Position numbers and translations under genes: made by a program
Shown here: positions 21,751 to 35,553 of the stretch, piece after piece
Layout of the letters: the number at the start of each line of letters is the position of its first letter
Position numbering within the stretch: position 1 is the first letter of the stretch
Notes under the pieces: generated by a model
What the model was told of the DNA's origin: nothing
Seen by the model: only the letters and a program-made list of their open reading frames with translations
The model's database searches: none
Source of the DNA: Coniochaeta sp. PMI_546
Lineage: Eukaryota; Ascomycota; Sordariomycetes; Coniochaetales; Coniochaetaceae
Length of the DNA stretch: 64,000 bases
Assembly (NCBI GenBank): GCA_021432605.1
Contig: MU271148.1
Location: 2,053,362 to 2,117,361 of the forward strand
Direction: 5' to 3'

Positions 21751-23137
21751 GTTTTTCTTTACGGTCGTCGGCAGTCCACTGCCCAGCGAGGTGTTTACGG
21801 TGCGTGGATATCGGCGTCACTATGGAAATCCAAGCGCGTGGATCGGGACGGGGAAACGGAGTAAGAAGGGAGATTGCTTTTGACGTTGTGTTGCTTTTAC
21901 GGTTACTGGTGCAATGGGCTGCATCTTTATTACATGGCTGGACGGGGACGCATTTTGATTAGATGGATAGAAGCGAATGAACGAGCCAATTTATTCTATG
22001 ATCTACATAGTAACTGCCCGTTTGTTCAATGTCTGGAATCTGTGGTAGCGGCGACGATGGCACCGGTTACCTCGGAGGGCCGGAGGGGTGGCAATTGGTT
22101 AGATGGAGTTCGTCCGGCGACAGTGAGCAACTCACTTGATAGCTTGCACAGCCACACGTCTCGAGCTTTGAGTGACGCGGCGGATGGCCACCAGTCGAAC
22201 TGGCCTCGGGGCACCCAACATCCCGTCAAGTGACACAGGGGAAAGGGCCAAGTATTCTGAATAAGGTGTCTTAGGTTAATTGTCCTAAAGGCGGCCTCAA
22301 GAGGCGAATACGGGAGTGGGATACGTTAGCTTTGGTACCTTCCAGGCTGCCCGGCTCCAGATCAATCACGTCACGGGCTGGTATGATTGTCCGTTTCCTC
22401 GGGCCCTTCCTTCCCGCATTGTTAAATTCCATGCTCCAGGAGGGCAGCGGGGTACCTTACGCTGGGTACAATGGAAGTACTGTCGGTAGTACAAGGTCAC
22501 GTACTTCATACCACAGTACAGACTTGTAGTGCACTTGTAAGTGTAGCAGAGTAAGGTAAGGTAGTTCACCTTTAGCGGAACTCTACTTGCATCCCGGAGC
22601 TGTGTGTAGTACCTTACCTATCAAGGGAAGTGGCTGTGCTGATTGACGGTTCTAGAAGGAGCGTCTTGACACGCAGCTTCCGCTTTGCCTCTCTTAGAAC
22701 TAACTCCCTTGAGGTACCTTAACCAGGTAACGATTCTGTTTCAAGTGATTGCGAATACCGCGGCAAAGGTGCTGCAAGTGGCTTGAGGTGAGGCCAGAGA
22801 GAGTGAGTGAGCTATTTATTCTATCTTCCTCATCATCCTCTCTCATTCTCTGTCTAAACCATCATCAATCAACCTTCCTTCCAACCTCCAACTCTCCAAC
22901 TCTCCACCTACGTAACCGAACAGTGAACAAGCACCTATCTAATCTGCCGTCATTACCTACCCCACATTCAACTCGATTCCATTAACACAACCCCTCTGCC
23001 CAGCATTAATACCAAGCCTTCCGCCATCCCCTAAGCCGAAGGGACACTCTTTCTTCCTCCTCCACGTCAGCATATCCTAATCCCAAATCATCTCAGTCGG
23101 AACATCACGCGAATCTCTGCATCGCAAATACTCCAGC
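21751..23137. promoter_or_regulatory. Intergenic region and leader before the WW-domain gene, rich in GGTACC-type motifs
   Basis: 1.4 kb without a supported gene. Variants of GTACCTTA and AAGGTAAGG occur at about 22450, 22551-22566, 22606-22620 and 22712-22720. The last 250 bp are C/T-rich and look like a 5' leader. Confidence 0.5.
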
Positions 23138-24163
23138 ATGGCCGACTTCGAGGCTCCCTCAGGACCTCCACCGCCTAAGGTGCCGGAGGGCTGGGTAGCT
23201 CGCTGGAACGAGCAGTACAAAGAATGGTAAGCACGCCAACAACCGCCGAGCTTTCCCTTTTGCTCTGCTCACAAATGTCTACAGGTTCTACGTCAACACC
23301 TACACCAAGAAATCCCAATGGGACAAACCCACCGAGCCCGCCCGACCTCCCCAAGATGACGCGCCGGCCGGTCCGCCTCCATCCTACAACCAAGGCAGCG
23401 CGCCGGCACCCACAGACACCAAGCACAACCCCTACAACACGTCCCACGACACCGAGACCGAAGACGAGCGCCTAGCCCGCCAGCTGCAGGCGGAAGAGGA
23501 CGCCCGCGCCCGCGGTCAGTCATCCACCGGCGCCGGCGCAGCGTCCTCTTACCTGTCCGCCTCGAACAGCACCCCTGGCCAGTCGACGTCGCCATACCCC
23601 GACCAGCTCCCTCCCCGTCCGACCAGCAGCTCCGGCGACAAGTCCCGCAGCGGCGGCGGCCTGCTGGGCAAGCTGTTCGGCAGCGGTAAGAACAAGGTCT
23701 CGTCGCAGGGCGGTGGCTACGGCGGCGGCGGATACGGACAGCCTGCCTACGGTCAACCTGCCTATGGACAGCCGGGATACGGTCAACCTGCATACGGCGG
23801 CTATCCTCCGCAGGGCGGGTACGGAGGCTATCCGCCACAGGGCGGCTATGGTGGCTACCCGCCGCAGGGAGGGTATGGCGGCTATCCGCCCCAGCAGGCA
23901 TACGGCGGCCGTCCCGGTAGGTCCGGCGGCGGCGGTATGGGGCTGGGCGGTGCCGCTCTAGGCGCTGGTGCGGGTTTGGTCGGTGGTATGTTACTGATGG
24001 ATGCTATCGATGATAATCAGCAGGAGGCGTATCAGGAGGGATATCGTAAGTGACAGCCTTCCACGAACATTGAGAGTGCGGGGACAGCTTGCTAACGCGT
24101 AATGCAGAGGATGGTAACAACGATGATTACGGTGGTGGCGATGATGGTGGTGGTGATTTCTAG
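23138..24163 (+). CDS. WW-domain protein with Gly/Tyr/Pro/Gln repeats (Wwm1-like)
   Basis: Three exons, 23138-23226, 23285-24045 and 24108-24163, give 301 residues. The first intron splits the WW domain. Once joined it reads VPEGWVARWNEQYKEWFYVN, ending in the second conserved Trp (KKSQWDKP). WW domains bind proline-rich peptides. A charged helix (DERLARQLQAEEDARARG) follows. Next come four YGQP(A/G) units, then four copies of a GGYPPQ unit at about 23790-23900, and a glycine-rich hydrophobic stretch (GLGGAALGAGAGLVGGML). The tail is acidic and Gly-rich (DDYGGGDDGGGDF). This order matches the common fungal proteins related to yeast Wwm1, which binds the metacaspase Mca1. The partner here is not shown by sequence. 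Confidence 0.85.
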
Positions 24164-24775
24164 GCATAGGGGGCAGGCGAGTTGCGAGGCGAGTCGTTGT
24201 TACGACTGACTTGCTTGTTCGGGGTTCTGCTGGAACCTGGAATTATATTTTGGCAACCTGCGTTCTGAGTTGAGATGGCATCCGTAGACATCAGGTATGG
24301 CCGTGGATGGTCAGCTAGCCGGGTGGATTATCGGCATGGGAGGCACCTCGTCATAGGTGCAGTGAGGGATTCCAGATGCGTACATAGGTACCTAGATTAA
24401 ATGACCACCTCATGACTCTTTTGCCAAGTGATCCCACGAGAGTATTCCTGTGTTGACGAGCCGTTTACAATTCCGTCATGACCAGCTATTGTGAGTCTAC
24501 CTGCAGCGAGGAGCATCCCATCATCTCCATCTCCGTTGGCAGCTTACCACCACGGTGTGACGAGAATGGCAAGTCTGAGTCGCTCTTCTTGCCCAATTCT
24601 GGCGAATTTGTGTCTATGCGTTGATCACACTCAAGACTGACAAGATATCTGGTGACATGCCCATGGCATAGCTGAAGAGAGTAGCAGCCGTAACATGCTG
24701 CGCGACCCCCATTCTTATCCTAACACTATACATCCCAGACTTGGTAGTAACACACCACGCAGCACATCCCACACT
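24164..24775. other. Convergent 3' intergenic region
   Basis: 612 bp between the ends of the WW gene and EMC7, with a TAGGTACCTA palindrome at 24385-24394. No gene seen. Confidence 0.5.
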
Positions 24776-25681
24776 TCACCTCTTCCCCTTCTTCCCACCA
24801 CCGCCACCACCACCATTCTTCACGACATCAGAATACGAGCCCGCAGTACTGCTACTGCTAGGGTTCTCCTTCTTGCTCGACCCGGCAAGGAAAGAAGCCA
24901 TGTCGAAGTTCTGCATCGGGTTCGCGCCACCCTGTCCGGTGGCGGCGCCCATGAGGCCGTTCATCGGGTTGGTCTTCTGCCGCTCCTCCCATTCCGCCTT
25001 CATCTCGGGGTCCACTTGTTGCGCAAAAGTCAGCATAAAAAAGCATTTCTGGTCGACGTGTAGAAAAGTTGCAAGGGAACTGAAAAGGGGGGAAGGATAT
25101 ACGTACTGTTGTCGACCAAGTACGGCATGCCCATAAATATGGCACAGCTGACGAGGCCGAGGAGAATCATGGGGTTCTTGAGGATGCTCAGGAAGGAGAC
25201 TGTGTGCGGATTTCCCTGTGTTAGCCTTTTCCTTCGCCTTGTCCTTGGATGTTGATGTCGAAAACTAACATTTACTCCTCTCCATAAAGTAGCTCTTGAT
25301 CCCCAAAGCGCGCACCTCGTACCCGACGCCATCTTTCGCGACGGCCTCGCCCTTGTTATCCCAGTCGTTTCCGCGGAACGTCTCCCAGACCTTGACGCCC
25401 TCGGCATCGTCGACGTCGACGCGCAGCGGCGCAAAGGCGAAGGTGCGGCAGTGGATGTCGGCTAGGTACGACCCGGCCGTGACGTTGCGGAAGACAAAGG
25501 TGTTGGCTGTCGATAGCGGCGCGGAGTAGGAGGGCTGGCCTAGGGTAGAGAGGGTCGCGTGGGTGGAGGGCGGGAGGGCGTTGGGGTTCGGCAGCGAGGG
25601 AGGGGAGGGGAGGTGGAGGGTTATCGTTGCGGTGCTGGCTAGGGAGAGGAGGCCCAGGAGGGGCCCGAGAGAGATATGCAT
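24776..25681 (-). CDS. EMC7: ER membrane protein complex subunit 7 (EMC7 / Sop4)
   Basis: Three exons on the minus strand, 25681-25276, 25199-25107 and 25014-24776, give 245 residues. EMC7 is a luminal beta-sandwich subunit of the ER membrane complex, which inserts weakly hydrophobic membrane helices. A signal peptide (MHISLGPLLGLLSLASTATI) precedes the sandwich domain, seen in TFVFRNVTAGSYLADIHC and FAFAPLRVDV. Exon 2 encodes the single membrane helix (SILKNPMILLGLVSCAIFMG). The cytosolic part starts YLVDNMDPEMKAEWEERQK, which is typical of the family. It ends in a Ser-rich and Gly/Lys-rich tail (GGGGGGGKKGKR). Confidence 0.92.
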
Positions 25682-26837
25682 TTTGAAGGGTGGTGAGACA
25701 GGGAGGTGTTTATGCTGGCATTGTCTTCCGGGACGGGGATGGTTAAGGTTGAGCGACGAGGAGGGAGTTGGAGATGTGGGGTGCCATTAGGGATGATGTC
25801 GTTTTCTAAATCCACACCTTTGTTGGGGAGTGGATGTAGCTCGACATCAACCCCTATCTCTGTGCCTTCACCAGTAAGTCTACATATAGTTCACTCCTCG
25901 ATTATAAACTCATTACAGGCATCATGTATGTACATTTGTTTGGCCATCTCCGTCGAGCGCCGTTGATATCCCAACATGCGCGTGCTCATTATACTCGTTC
26001 CACTGCTGCTCCAACTCCTTCACTCTGACATCCGTGCCTGACGAGCCCGCCCGCCACGATCAGCATCTTGGCTTGTTCGCTTGGTTGTCGGTGATCGGGC
26101 AGCGGGTTCCAGAGATGAGATACCGTCGCGGGTCAGTCTGATGAAGCTTACTCCACGGCTATACCTTGTTCTTGGTTCTTCGATTCGCCTGAGCTGGCTC
26201 ACAATATGACCACTGGCAATGAACTTCAGCCGAAGTCTGTGTATGCAAACGAACGGCGACGTCACTTTGGCGACATTCTAGGCTGCCACAACATCAAGTG
26301 ACCCCACATCATAAGCTGTGGCGTGGTGATTCCTAGGCACAGAGACACCGTCTCGATTCGATGGACTACGGTAGCCCAGGACGGAGATAACAGAGTTTTG
26401 GGGCAGAAAAGTCTCTGATTAAGATCAAACCCGTGGTTCAGATCTCACTGTAGAGATTTGTCATGGCAGAATTATGTTCTGACTCCGGCATCACAGAGGG
26501 CTAGCCCGAGCTATCCTGCTGTGTTAGACATTCATCATGCGTGCTCTGTTGAAGTCGTGAGAAAGATGCGGCACGATGTAAGCTCCGGAGCATCAAGGGC
26601 TCCGTAAGTCAGGATCTTTGTACAGCGACCAGGCAAAAGTATAACCCGCAACCAAATGGCAAAGTGGTTATTAATCACTGCACGCTTTGTAAGAGGCATC
26701 ACTTCCTTGACGACACGCCCTTTGGATGACATGACCGAGGCATTCTGAAAATGGCTGACATTCATTTCATGACATCGTCTTCAACCTAAATGACTCCAGG
26801 GGTATCCTCTAACCATCCATGTCCCGACAGATACTCT
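25682..26837. other. Intergenic region, no gene seen
   Basis: 1.16 kb between EMC7 and MET17, both on the minus strand. It should hold the EMC7 promoter and the MET17 3' UTR. Frames of 75-86 codons here have no family signal. Confidence 0.5.
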
Positions 26838-28390
<1,553 letters not shown>

Positions 28391-29949
28391 GGTGTGAGAC
28401 TCGAGCAAAGTAACTATGTCTGGGTACAGGAGAGAGAAGCCAAAAGGTAGGACAAAGAGTGAAGTAAGGGAGAGTTGCTGTTGCGATCAGGAGAAGCTCG
28501 AGGGAAGATGTCGAAAGATAAAAAAGGGTCTCGCACCGGGGCAGGACGTCTGTTATTGCGTCTTATATGGCTTCCGTTTCGCACCCACCCTCGTTATACA
28601 CCATGGTGTCACCTTTTTTTACGTACTACAGAGGCTTTATTCTACTCCGACAGCCTGGCCAGCCAGGTCGAAGCTTCGTCTTAGTCGATGATTCCTGTCC
28701 GAAATGGGTGTTAGTGCGGGGAATCGCGAAAGCACGCCATCGACGAGCCGCGGGGCCACCACTGTCTGTCTGGTCAGGATCGCTCCTTCCTCCATCCTCT
28801 TTGCCCCTGCCAGATATTATCTCAGTCGAGCAATTGATGCCATCGCAGCAGAAGCTGTGTCCCGTCCTGTCGTGGTCTGTCCTGCTTATGCCTAAATTAG
28901 CACTTTGCACGTAGTAATGTCGTGCAACCACCTGCGCAAGATAAGCTCCGCCGCGTGAAGCTTCCGTTTTGAGTGCGACAAAGTTCACGCCAGTGCTTTA
29001 AGCTGACAAGCTCCGAAGACTTGCGCGCCAGCCCGCGACCGTTTAAGCATCTTGATGCGCGCCCACAAATAGTTTTTTTCAACCCTGCACCTGGTTCTCC
29101 AGTAGTGCTAGACAGTATAAGAGTTGTCAAGATCTATATATGAAGTAAAGTTGCTCGGTGGTGGTGGCGGCGATTCTTCAACGTGGGGTAATAAGGGTAA
29201 CCTCTCCGAATGGTGGGGAGCTGGAGGGGCTGCAGTGTCATCGCAATTATCGACGGTAATGACGTTGGAACCGCTGCAGCCTCTGGTTGGTCAATCGACT
29301 GAGGTAGTTGCCGCCGCCGAATTCGGGGTCCGTCATGGAGATCGCATCAGCCCTGATCAGTCCCTCCACGTCCCTTTTATGTTCACTGATCTGTAACATA
29401 AGTACTCCGTGAAGCGCGAAAGTCAAACTTGTGCAGCTTGTGTGAGAATGTCGAGTCTAGGAGTTATAAACCTCTGCTCATCCTGTATTTACGTTTCTAA
29501 TCCACATCCTATTCTCCCTCATAATAAGCAATCCTGCGCCAGACACGACCGTAACCCATACCATACCGCCCGCCCTCTTTATTTAGACATTTTCCATTTG
29601 ACTTGGACACAGCTCAGCTGGCCCTTTAGCCCACACAGGCCAAAATGCCTCTCTTCACGCATCAGCGCGCATCAGCGAGAACCCTGATTAGCGACCGCAG
29701 GAGGCAGCTTGCTCAACTCAATCGCATCCCAGCCCTCGTCAGTCCGATCCCCCAGCCACGGATCCCCAACCCACGATCTCGGCCGCGTGACCGGGACCGC
29801 TATCCGGCGGTCCCAAGCCAGCGCCTCCTTGACCCTCACCATCTCGACCGAAGGCCTATACCCAGCCGGCGGGAGATCCTTGTATCCACCAAACACGGGC
29901 ATCTCCTCTCTGTACTGCCAACGGTGTCTGGTCCTCCAACCGCCCCAGA
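28391..29949. other. Intergenic region, no gene seen
   Basis: 1.56 kb containing the MET17 promoter and the 3' side of the MARVEL gene. The frame at 29645-29953 plus overlaps the antisense of the MARVEL gene and has an Arg/Pro-rich shadow-like translation. Confidence 0.5.
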
Positions 29950-30588
29950 CTAGGCCATGGTCTCCTTCATAGCCACGTTGTTGGCCGCGATTCCCGCCCC
30001 GCCGGCGGGCCTGCGGAACCCCCCCTTGAACATGTCCTTGGCCGCGAGGGTGATCGTGACGCCCCAAGTGCAGAAGAGGAAGGCCGAGAAGGCCGTGTCG
30101 GCCTGGGCGGCGGCGCATACGGTTCCGCGGCAGAAGAGCAGCTGGCTCAGGAAGACGCCGAGCGCGATAAAGCCGGAGAAGAAGTAGATGACGTTTGTGC
30201 CCTCGATAGCCAGGGCCACCCAAGGGTGGGCGGCTGAAGATGCGTGTCAGTGCTAGCTAACTTGTAGACCGGGACGAGCATGGTGACTACTCACCTCGCG
30301 GGAAGAACTTGGTGACTACCTCTAGGTAGACGACCGAGAAGATGGACCATAATGCGGCAAAGATCAGAAAGTTGATCTGTGTTGGCGACTGTGTCAGGGT
30401 GTCGACGTTATACCAGTTGGCGACTGTGTCAGGTTAGTCCCATGCCTCTCATGACAATGCCCTAATTCCTGTCGGCTCCTCCTTGAAAGGCAGTTGAGCG
30501 TACCATAGCCGGATAACCCCATGACAACCAGTGACAGCACCACCTGCACGATGCGCAGGGGAAGAACTAGTCCGAATCCCATCTTCAT
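29950..30588 (-). CDS. MARVEL-domain membrane protein, four transmembrane helices
   Basis: Three exons on the minus strand, 30588-30504, 30423-30295 and 30233-29950, give 165 residues. The four hydrophobic segments are PLRIVQVVLSLVVMGLSGYG, INFLIFAALWSIFSVVYLEV, VIYFFSGFIALGVFLSQLLF and AFSAFLFCTWGVTITLAA. The phrase VANWYNVDTLTQSPTQINFL between helices 1 and 2 is typical of fungal MARVEL proteins related to Nce102, which organise plasma-membrane domains. The last residues (FRRPAGGAGIAANNVAM) are cytosolic. The 3' end of intron 1 and the start of exon 2 carry an 18-bp sequence that recurs 35 bp further into exon 2. The exact role is not clear from sequence. Confidence 0.87.
30381..30433 (-). 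repeat. 18-bp direct repeat spanning a splice acceptor
   Basis: CCTGACACAGTCGCCAAC occurs at 30433-30416 and 30398-30381 on the minus strand, 35 bp apart. The first copy contains the branch-like CTGAC, the CAG acceptor of intron 1 and the first 8 nt of exon 2. The second copy lies within exon 2 and encodes part of TLTQSPT. Confidence 0.8.
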
Positions 30589-32688
30589 GATGTCGTAGGT
30601 GCGTCGTAAAGGGCGTAGAATTGAAATTCGTAGTGAGTGACCGAAGCGGAATTATTTGTTACAAAAGGGAGCTGCAACTGGTGCGCTGGACGAAGAGAAG
30701 AGTGACTACAGATGGAGAGGAAAGGAAAGGAAGATCCAGCCTGCAGACTTTCAGGTTAAAGGAGCAGGTGAGCACACAAGGAGAAGCGGAAGACAAAATG
30801 AGAGGGAAGGGAAGTCACTTATGCTTTAGACGCTTGCTTCGCCATGATGTCGAGTAATCGACGCATGGTTCAGTGTTTAACCAAAACGGCCGTGGAAGAA
30901 AGTGCCACTGAGAGGCGGTTTGGAGGCTGATGTTGCGCTGTGATGCACAAGTCTGAATCCCATCTGAAACGGCAGTTGGGATAAGTTGACCAGGGGTCGT
31001 GCCATGCATTGATTGATGCCGGACCAATCCGCTGCAGCGAAGACTCGAGTTCCGCTTTCAATGCCGGTAACCATGTATGGGATTGATTCCGAGAACAATT
31101 CTGTCCAGAGACTTTCGACTTCTGCGGTTGATTGTTCTGGAACGGAGATGGGTATCATAGATATTACCAGATAAAGTACTGAACATGTAAAGGGCGAGCT
31201 CCCACATCGACTTCGACGGTTTGCACGACCTCTTCAATGACATGACCAAGTAAGTCGGACTATTCTTCCAATTGCAGATGGAGCGGCCGTTTGGCAGTGG
31301 TTTTGATGTCCTTAGCCCGGACTTTGGTCGGTTTCCATATTGAAACGCTTGCCGGATAGCATCCCAGCTCCGTAGACTTTGTTTCCTGTGCGGTCCAGGG
31401 ATCTTCTCGAAGTTCGAACAAGTCTGGCACCTCTTCGACATCTTGGCTGTTTTGAGACTCGTCGGGTCTCTGTGGGTTTGGGCTTGGCTGCCATGGCACT
31501 TAACTTGAAGCCAGGTGCATCTTTCCAAGTGTCGAAGCTTAAGGACAGTGCCAAGTGGTCCGCGACCGGATGAAGCGGTCGATGGGACTTTGTCGAACCT
31601 CCGATCTTGGCCCCTTCCACCTTCAGCTCGTGTACAAAGGATGGACTTTTCGTGATTAACAGCTGAGCGCTGACAATTAAGTCTCTTCTGACAGCCAAGA
31701 TACTCTTGTTTTCAATTGTGCTCTCATAAACCTTGCTCCAATGCTGGCCTGCCGGAGGCATGATGTGGATATCTCCGTTCCGGCTCGAGTTGTCTCAGCC
31801 GGCTAGAGATGCAGTATATGCACCAAATAACTCGTCCGTGATGGCCGAGGCCGTGGCCACCGGGTGCTGCGCCTTTGGTACGAGGCCCGATCTGGCCGGT
31901 CGGCCCGGCCGAAGGAAAGCAGCCTACTCGCCGTCCCGTTCGGGTTACACGACCTCATCTCCGGCTTGCGAATAGTGCCGAATGATGAGTCCAGAAAGAG
32001 CATGTGAAGTACGGCCAACCTTATAGATCCATCCAACTGGACGGGCCGCACCCAAATGAGATTCTTGACCTACTATGTAGGTCATGGCCGCAACCTTTCG
32101 CAATAGGGTGCTGACAGCCCATAAATGCCCGCTATCTAAATCTTAGGAATAGGAAATCTTAAAGGTGAATCCGTACCTACCTAAGTTGTAAGAGATTACA
32201 AACTTGACTCACTGATTGGATATTCGCTTGCAGGACCATGGGGAAACGAAGCTTGTGATAAACTGATCAAAGAGGATCTCGTCCGGGGAAAGCGCCGGAG
32301 CAGGCACCACACAGGAAAGAGACCAAGCCTGGCGCTAGACCATGGCGGTATTAGCGCAGCCGAGGCCCTCGGCGCCCCACGAATTCAAACTGGGGATGCA
32401 GCGGCATCATTGACGGCCGCTCCACACTTCTCCAAAGAGGTCACCCCGTCATCCCCTAGATTCCTTCTCTGAATTCCGCGGCTTTCAACTGCTTCTTCAC
32501 CTCCACACTTCCCCTCAGTGTGCTAGTCGGGTGTGTCCAACAAAGTCTCTTCCCTTATCACTGTCTCTGCCTCTTGCATGGCTGCTTGAATCTCCTCAGC
32601 AAATTTTCTTCAAAAACAAATACCATCTGCCTTAGCCTCGTGATACCCGAACCGCCTCCTAGTCTCGCAACCAGCTATCTCTCCAACA
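30589..32688. other. Intergenic region with a probable decayed gene
   Basis: 2.1 kb between the MARVEL gene and the acyl-CoA synthetase. The part at 30877-31761 minus looks like coding remnants and is listed separately. About 31900-32250 holds nothing I recognise. The last 250 bp are the acyl-CoA synthetase promoter and leader. Confidence 0.5.
30877..31761 (-). pseudogene. Probable decayed or unresolved host gene of unknown function
   Basis: Protein-like stretches appear in successive frames on the minus strand. From the ATG at 31761 comes MPPAGQHWSKVYESTIENKS and on to about 31505. A second frame from about 31497 (VPWQPSPNPQRPDESQNSQD, ending TAKRPLHLQLEE) runs into TAG near 31260. That frame then continues as SDLLGHVIEEVVQTVEVDVG to about 31170. 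A third frame, from the ATG at 31158 to 30877, has VESLWTELFSESIPYMV and FAAADWSGINQCMARP. I could not find introns with good signals that join all parts, although a weak GTCGCG donor with acceptor GGCAG could link the first two. It may be a decayed gene or an active gene with unusual introns. I recognise no family. Confidence 0.3.
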
Positions 32689-34953
32689 ATGACTTCTCCG
32701 TTTCCCAAGGACCAGGCGGCTTTCGCCAAGCTGCTGGCCACTCCTCCTCCGCCAGGAACTCCTTATGCCGGCCCTATCCCGGGCACCGAGCGAGAGGGAC
32801 GCTCGCCAATCTATCGTCATTGGCGCTTTATCAACCAGCCGCTTCTCGAGACCTTCGACGCCAAGGAGCAGACAGTCCACGATATCTTCGAGAACTCGGT
32901 AGCCAAGAGAGCGAATAAGCCTTGCTTGGGCTGGAGGCCGTGGAATCCGGCCACCAGGACCTGGGAGGAGAAGTACGTGTGGATCACATATGCAGAGGTT
33001 GCCGAGCGCAGGAAGAACCTGGGCGCTGGTATCGTCGAGCTGCACGAGAGCAATGGTATCAGGACTGGCAAGTATGGCGTCGGCCTCTGGTCGCAGAACC
33101 GTGCCGAGTGGCAGATTTCCGGTAAGTTCAACATCTTTGTGCCTATGCCTTAGTTTTCAAATAGCTGACAGCCCACTCCAAGAGCTTGCTCTCCTCTCTC
33201 AGTCGCTGTGGCCAGTCTCCCTGTACGAGACGCTGGGACCAGAAGCTAGCGAGTACATCCTCAACCACGGCGAACTCACCTGCGTCCTTGCCTCTCTGCC
33301 GCACATCCCGACCCTGCTGAAGATGGCTCCACGGGTCCCGACTCTGAAGCTGATCATCTCCATGGATCCTTTGGACGCCGGAGAACAGGAGGGACATTCC
33401 AAGCGCGACCTCCTGAACAAGGCCGCCGCCGACGTCGGTATCAAGATCTTTTCGATGGAAGAGGTCGAGGCTATAGGTCTGCGGTCCGGCCGAGGCATGC
33501 GACCGCCCACCAGAGACGACACTGTGACGATCAACTATACTTCCGGCACTACCGGTGACCCCAAGGGCGTTCTCCTCACCCACCGCAACGCTGTTGCCGG
33601 TCTTACCGCGGCCAGATGCAATGGACAGATCGGCCCCAACGACGTGCACATCTCCTACCTCCCCTTGGCGCATATCTACGGCCGCATGGCGGACCAGGGC
33701 GCTCTGGCCGAGGGTGCTCGCATCGGCTATTTCAAGGGCGACATCCCCACTCTTATCGAGGACATGAAGATCCTTCGCCCGACCGGGCTCCTGTCCGTCC
33801 CGCGCTTGTACAACCGCATTAGCTCAGCCGTTCAGGCCGGAACCATTGAAGCCGACGGCTTCAAGGGTGCGCTTTCGCGGCACGTCGTTTCTACCAAGCT
33901 GGCCTCCATGAAACTCCCGCCTGGCAAAGCCACCAATACTCACTTTCTCTACGACAAAATCTGGACTCGCAAAGTTCTGAAGGGAGTCGGTTTGGACCGC
34001 GCGCACTCGCTAATCAGCGGTAGCGCCCAGCTGGATCCCGACGTTCACCAGTTCTTGCGCGCGGCCTTTGGCATCAGATTCCTCCAAGGCTGGGGCATGA
34101 CCGAGACGTATGCCGTCGGCACGGTGCAGTTCACCGGCGACTTCACCACCGGCAACATCGGACCGCCGTGCCCCTGCCTCGAGATGTGCATCGAGTCCGT
34201 GCCAGACTACGAGTACACGGTGCAGGACAAGCCGAACCCGCGCGGCGAGCTCCTCGTCAGGGGCCCGATCGTCTTCAAGGAGTACTTCAAGAACCCGGAG
34301 GAGACGGCCAAGGCGCTCGAGGCGGACGGCTGGTTCCACACGGGCGACATCGTCGAGGTCGACAGCATGGGCCGGTTCAAGATCATCGACCGCAAGAAGA
34401 ACGTGCTCAAGCTCGCGCAGGGCGAGTACATCTCCCCCGAACGCATCGAGAACGTGTACATGGGGAGCACGAACCTGATCGCGATGGCGTACGTGCACGG
34501 CGACCCCAAGGAGTCGTCGCTCGTAGCCGTGTTCGGAATCGATCCGGAGCACTTTGCGCCGTTCGCCAGCAAGATCCTGAAGAAGGAGATTGCACCTACC
34601 GACTCCCAGGCGCTGAAGGTCGCGGCCAACGAACCAAAGGTGAAGAAGGCCTTCCTCAAGGTGTTGGATGACATCGGCAAGTCGCACAAGTTCAACAGCT
34701 TTGAGAAGGTGAAGAACTGTTATCTGGACATCGAGCCGTTCAGTATGGAGAATGAGCTCTTGACGCCAACGTAAGTCCTCTCTACCTTTTGCTGAGCTTC
34801 GACTGCAGTGGGTGGGCTCTTGGAAAGAATCGAAAGCTGACTTGAAGCAGACTCAAACTCAAGCGTCCGCAGACCGCTAGGGCGTTCAGGCAGCAGATCG
34901 ATGCCATGTACGCTGAGCTTGCTGCTAACGCCACGCCAAAGGCGAAGATGTAA
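32689..34953 (+). CDS. Long-chain acyl-CoA synthetase, probably peroxisomal (FAA2-like)
   Basis: The enzyme activates fatty acids to acyl-CoA with ATP. Three exons, 32689-33121, 33183-34770 and 34851-34953, give 707 residues, usual for the family. Signature motifs are in order: the P-loop-like TINYTSGTTGDPKGVLLTH, SYLPLAHIYGR, LISGSAQLDPDV, GWGMTETYA, the acyl-CoA synthetase signature GWFHTGDIVEVDSMGRFKII, and the catalytic-lysine region DRKKNVLKLAQGEYISPERI. The N-terminus (PPPPGTPYAGPIPGTEREG) lacks a membrane anchor. The protein ends in AKM, a variant that fits the type 1 peroxisomal signal consensus (small, basic, Leu/Met). Peroxisomal beta-oxidation is therefore likely but not proven. 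Atg37, a peroxisomal acyl-CoA-binding protein, lies 4 kb downstream. Confidence 0.93.
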
Positions 34954-35553
34954 AAGTAGTAGGGTAGGAAGTGCTATACAATATATACTTGCCATCTTGG
35001 GAGGAGCGTTGAGGCATGTGTTGATAGTAGGGAAGGAGCGTGTTAGGCATTTCTAGAAGGTAGAATTCACATACATGTCTTCTTGAACAAAGGAGTGTTT
35101 TTACCCAGATGTTACCTTAATGTGTATATTTCTCTGCAACCCATCCACATGAATATCCGGTCGAGTGAGAATGTTCTAGCTCATGTCTAGTTTGTTGTAG
35201 TAGTCCGTAACAATCTGCCGACATGATCCTGGGAGGATAGGTATGCTTACACGTTTTCTGAACAGCGTTTAACTGCACAGCGGTCGATCAACTTGACGAG
35301 CTGAAAGACTTTACCTTGCTAACAGACTACATGCCAACCACCCTTTTCCAAGGTCCAAGAGGCTACCCTGACTTCGAGGTTGACCCCAAGCCACCATGTC
35401 TGGTAGTCAGTAACATTGGTGAGGGCCATGCTACAAGGAAGACCGCCTCGCTATCTCATTTGAACCTCTTGTTGTCAGCTTCGTGCGTCGCTATCACCTA
35501 GAGAAAGAATCCACAACTTATATTGCTCGAACTGACCCAACGACCCCATCACC
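34954..35553. other. Convergent 3' intergenic region
   Basis: 600 bp between the ends of the acyl-CoA synthetase and the 2EXR gene. No gene seen. Confidence 0.5.
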
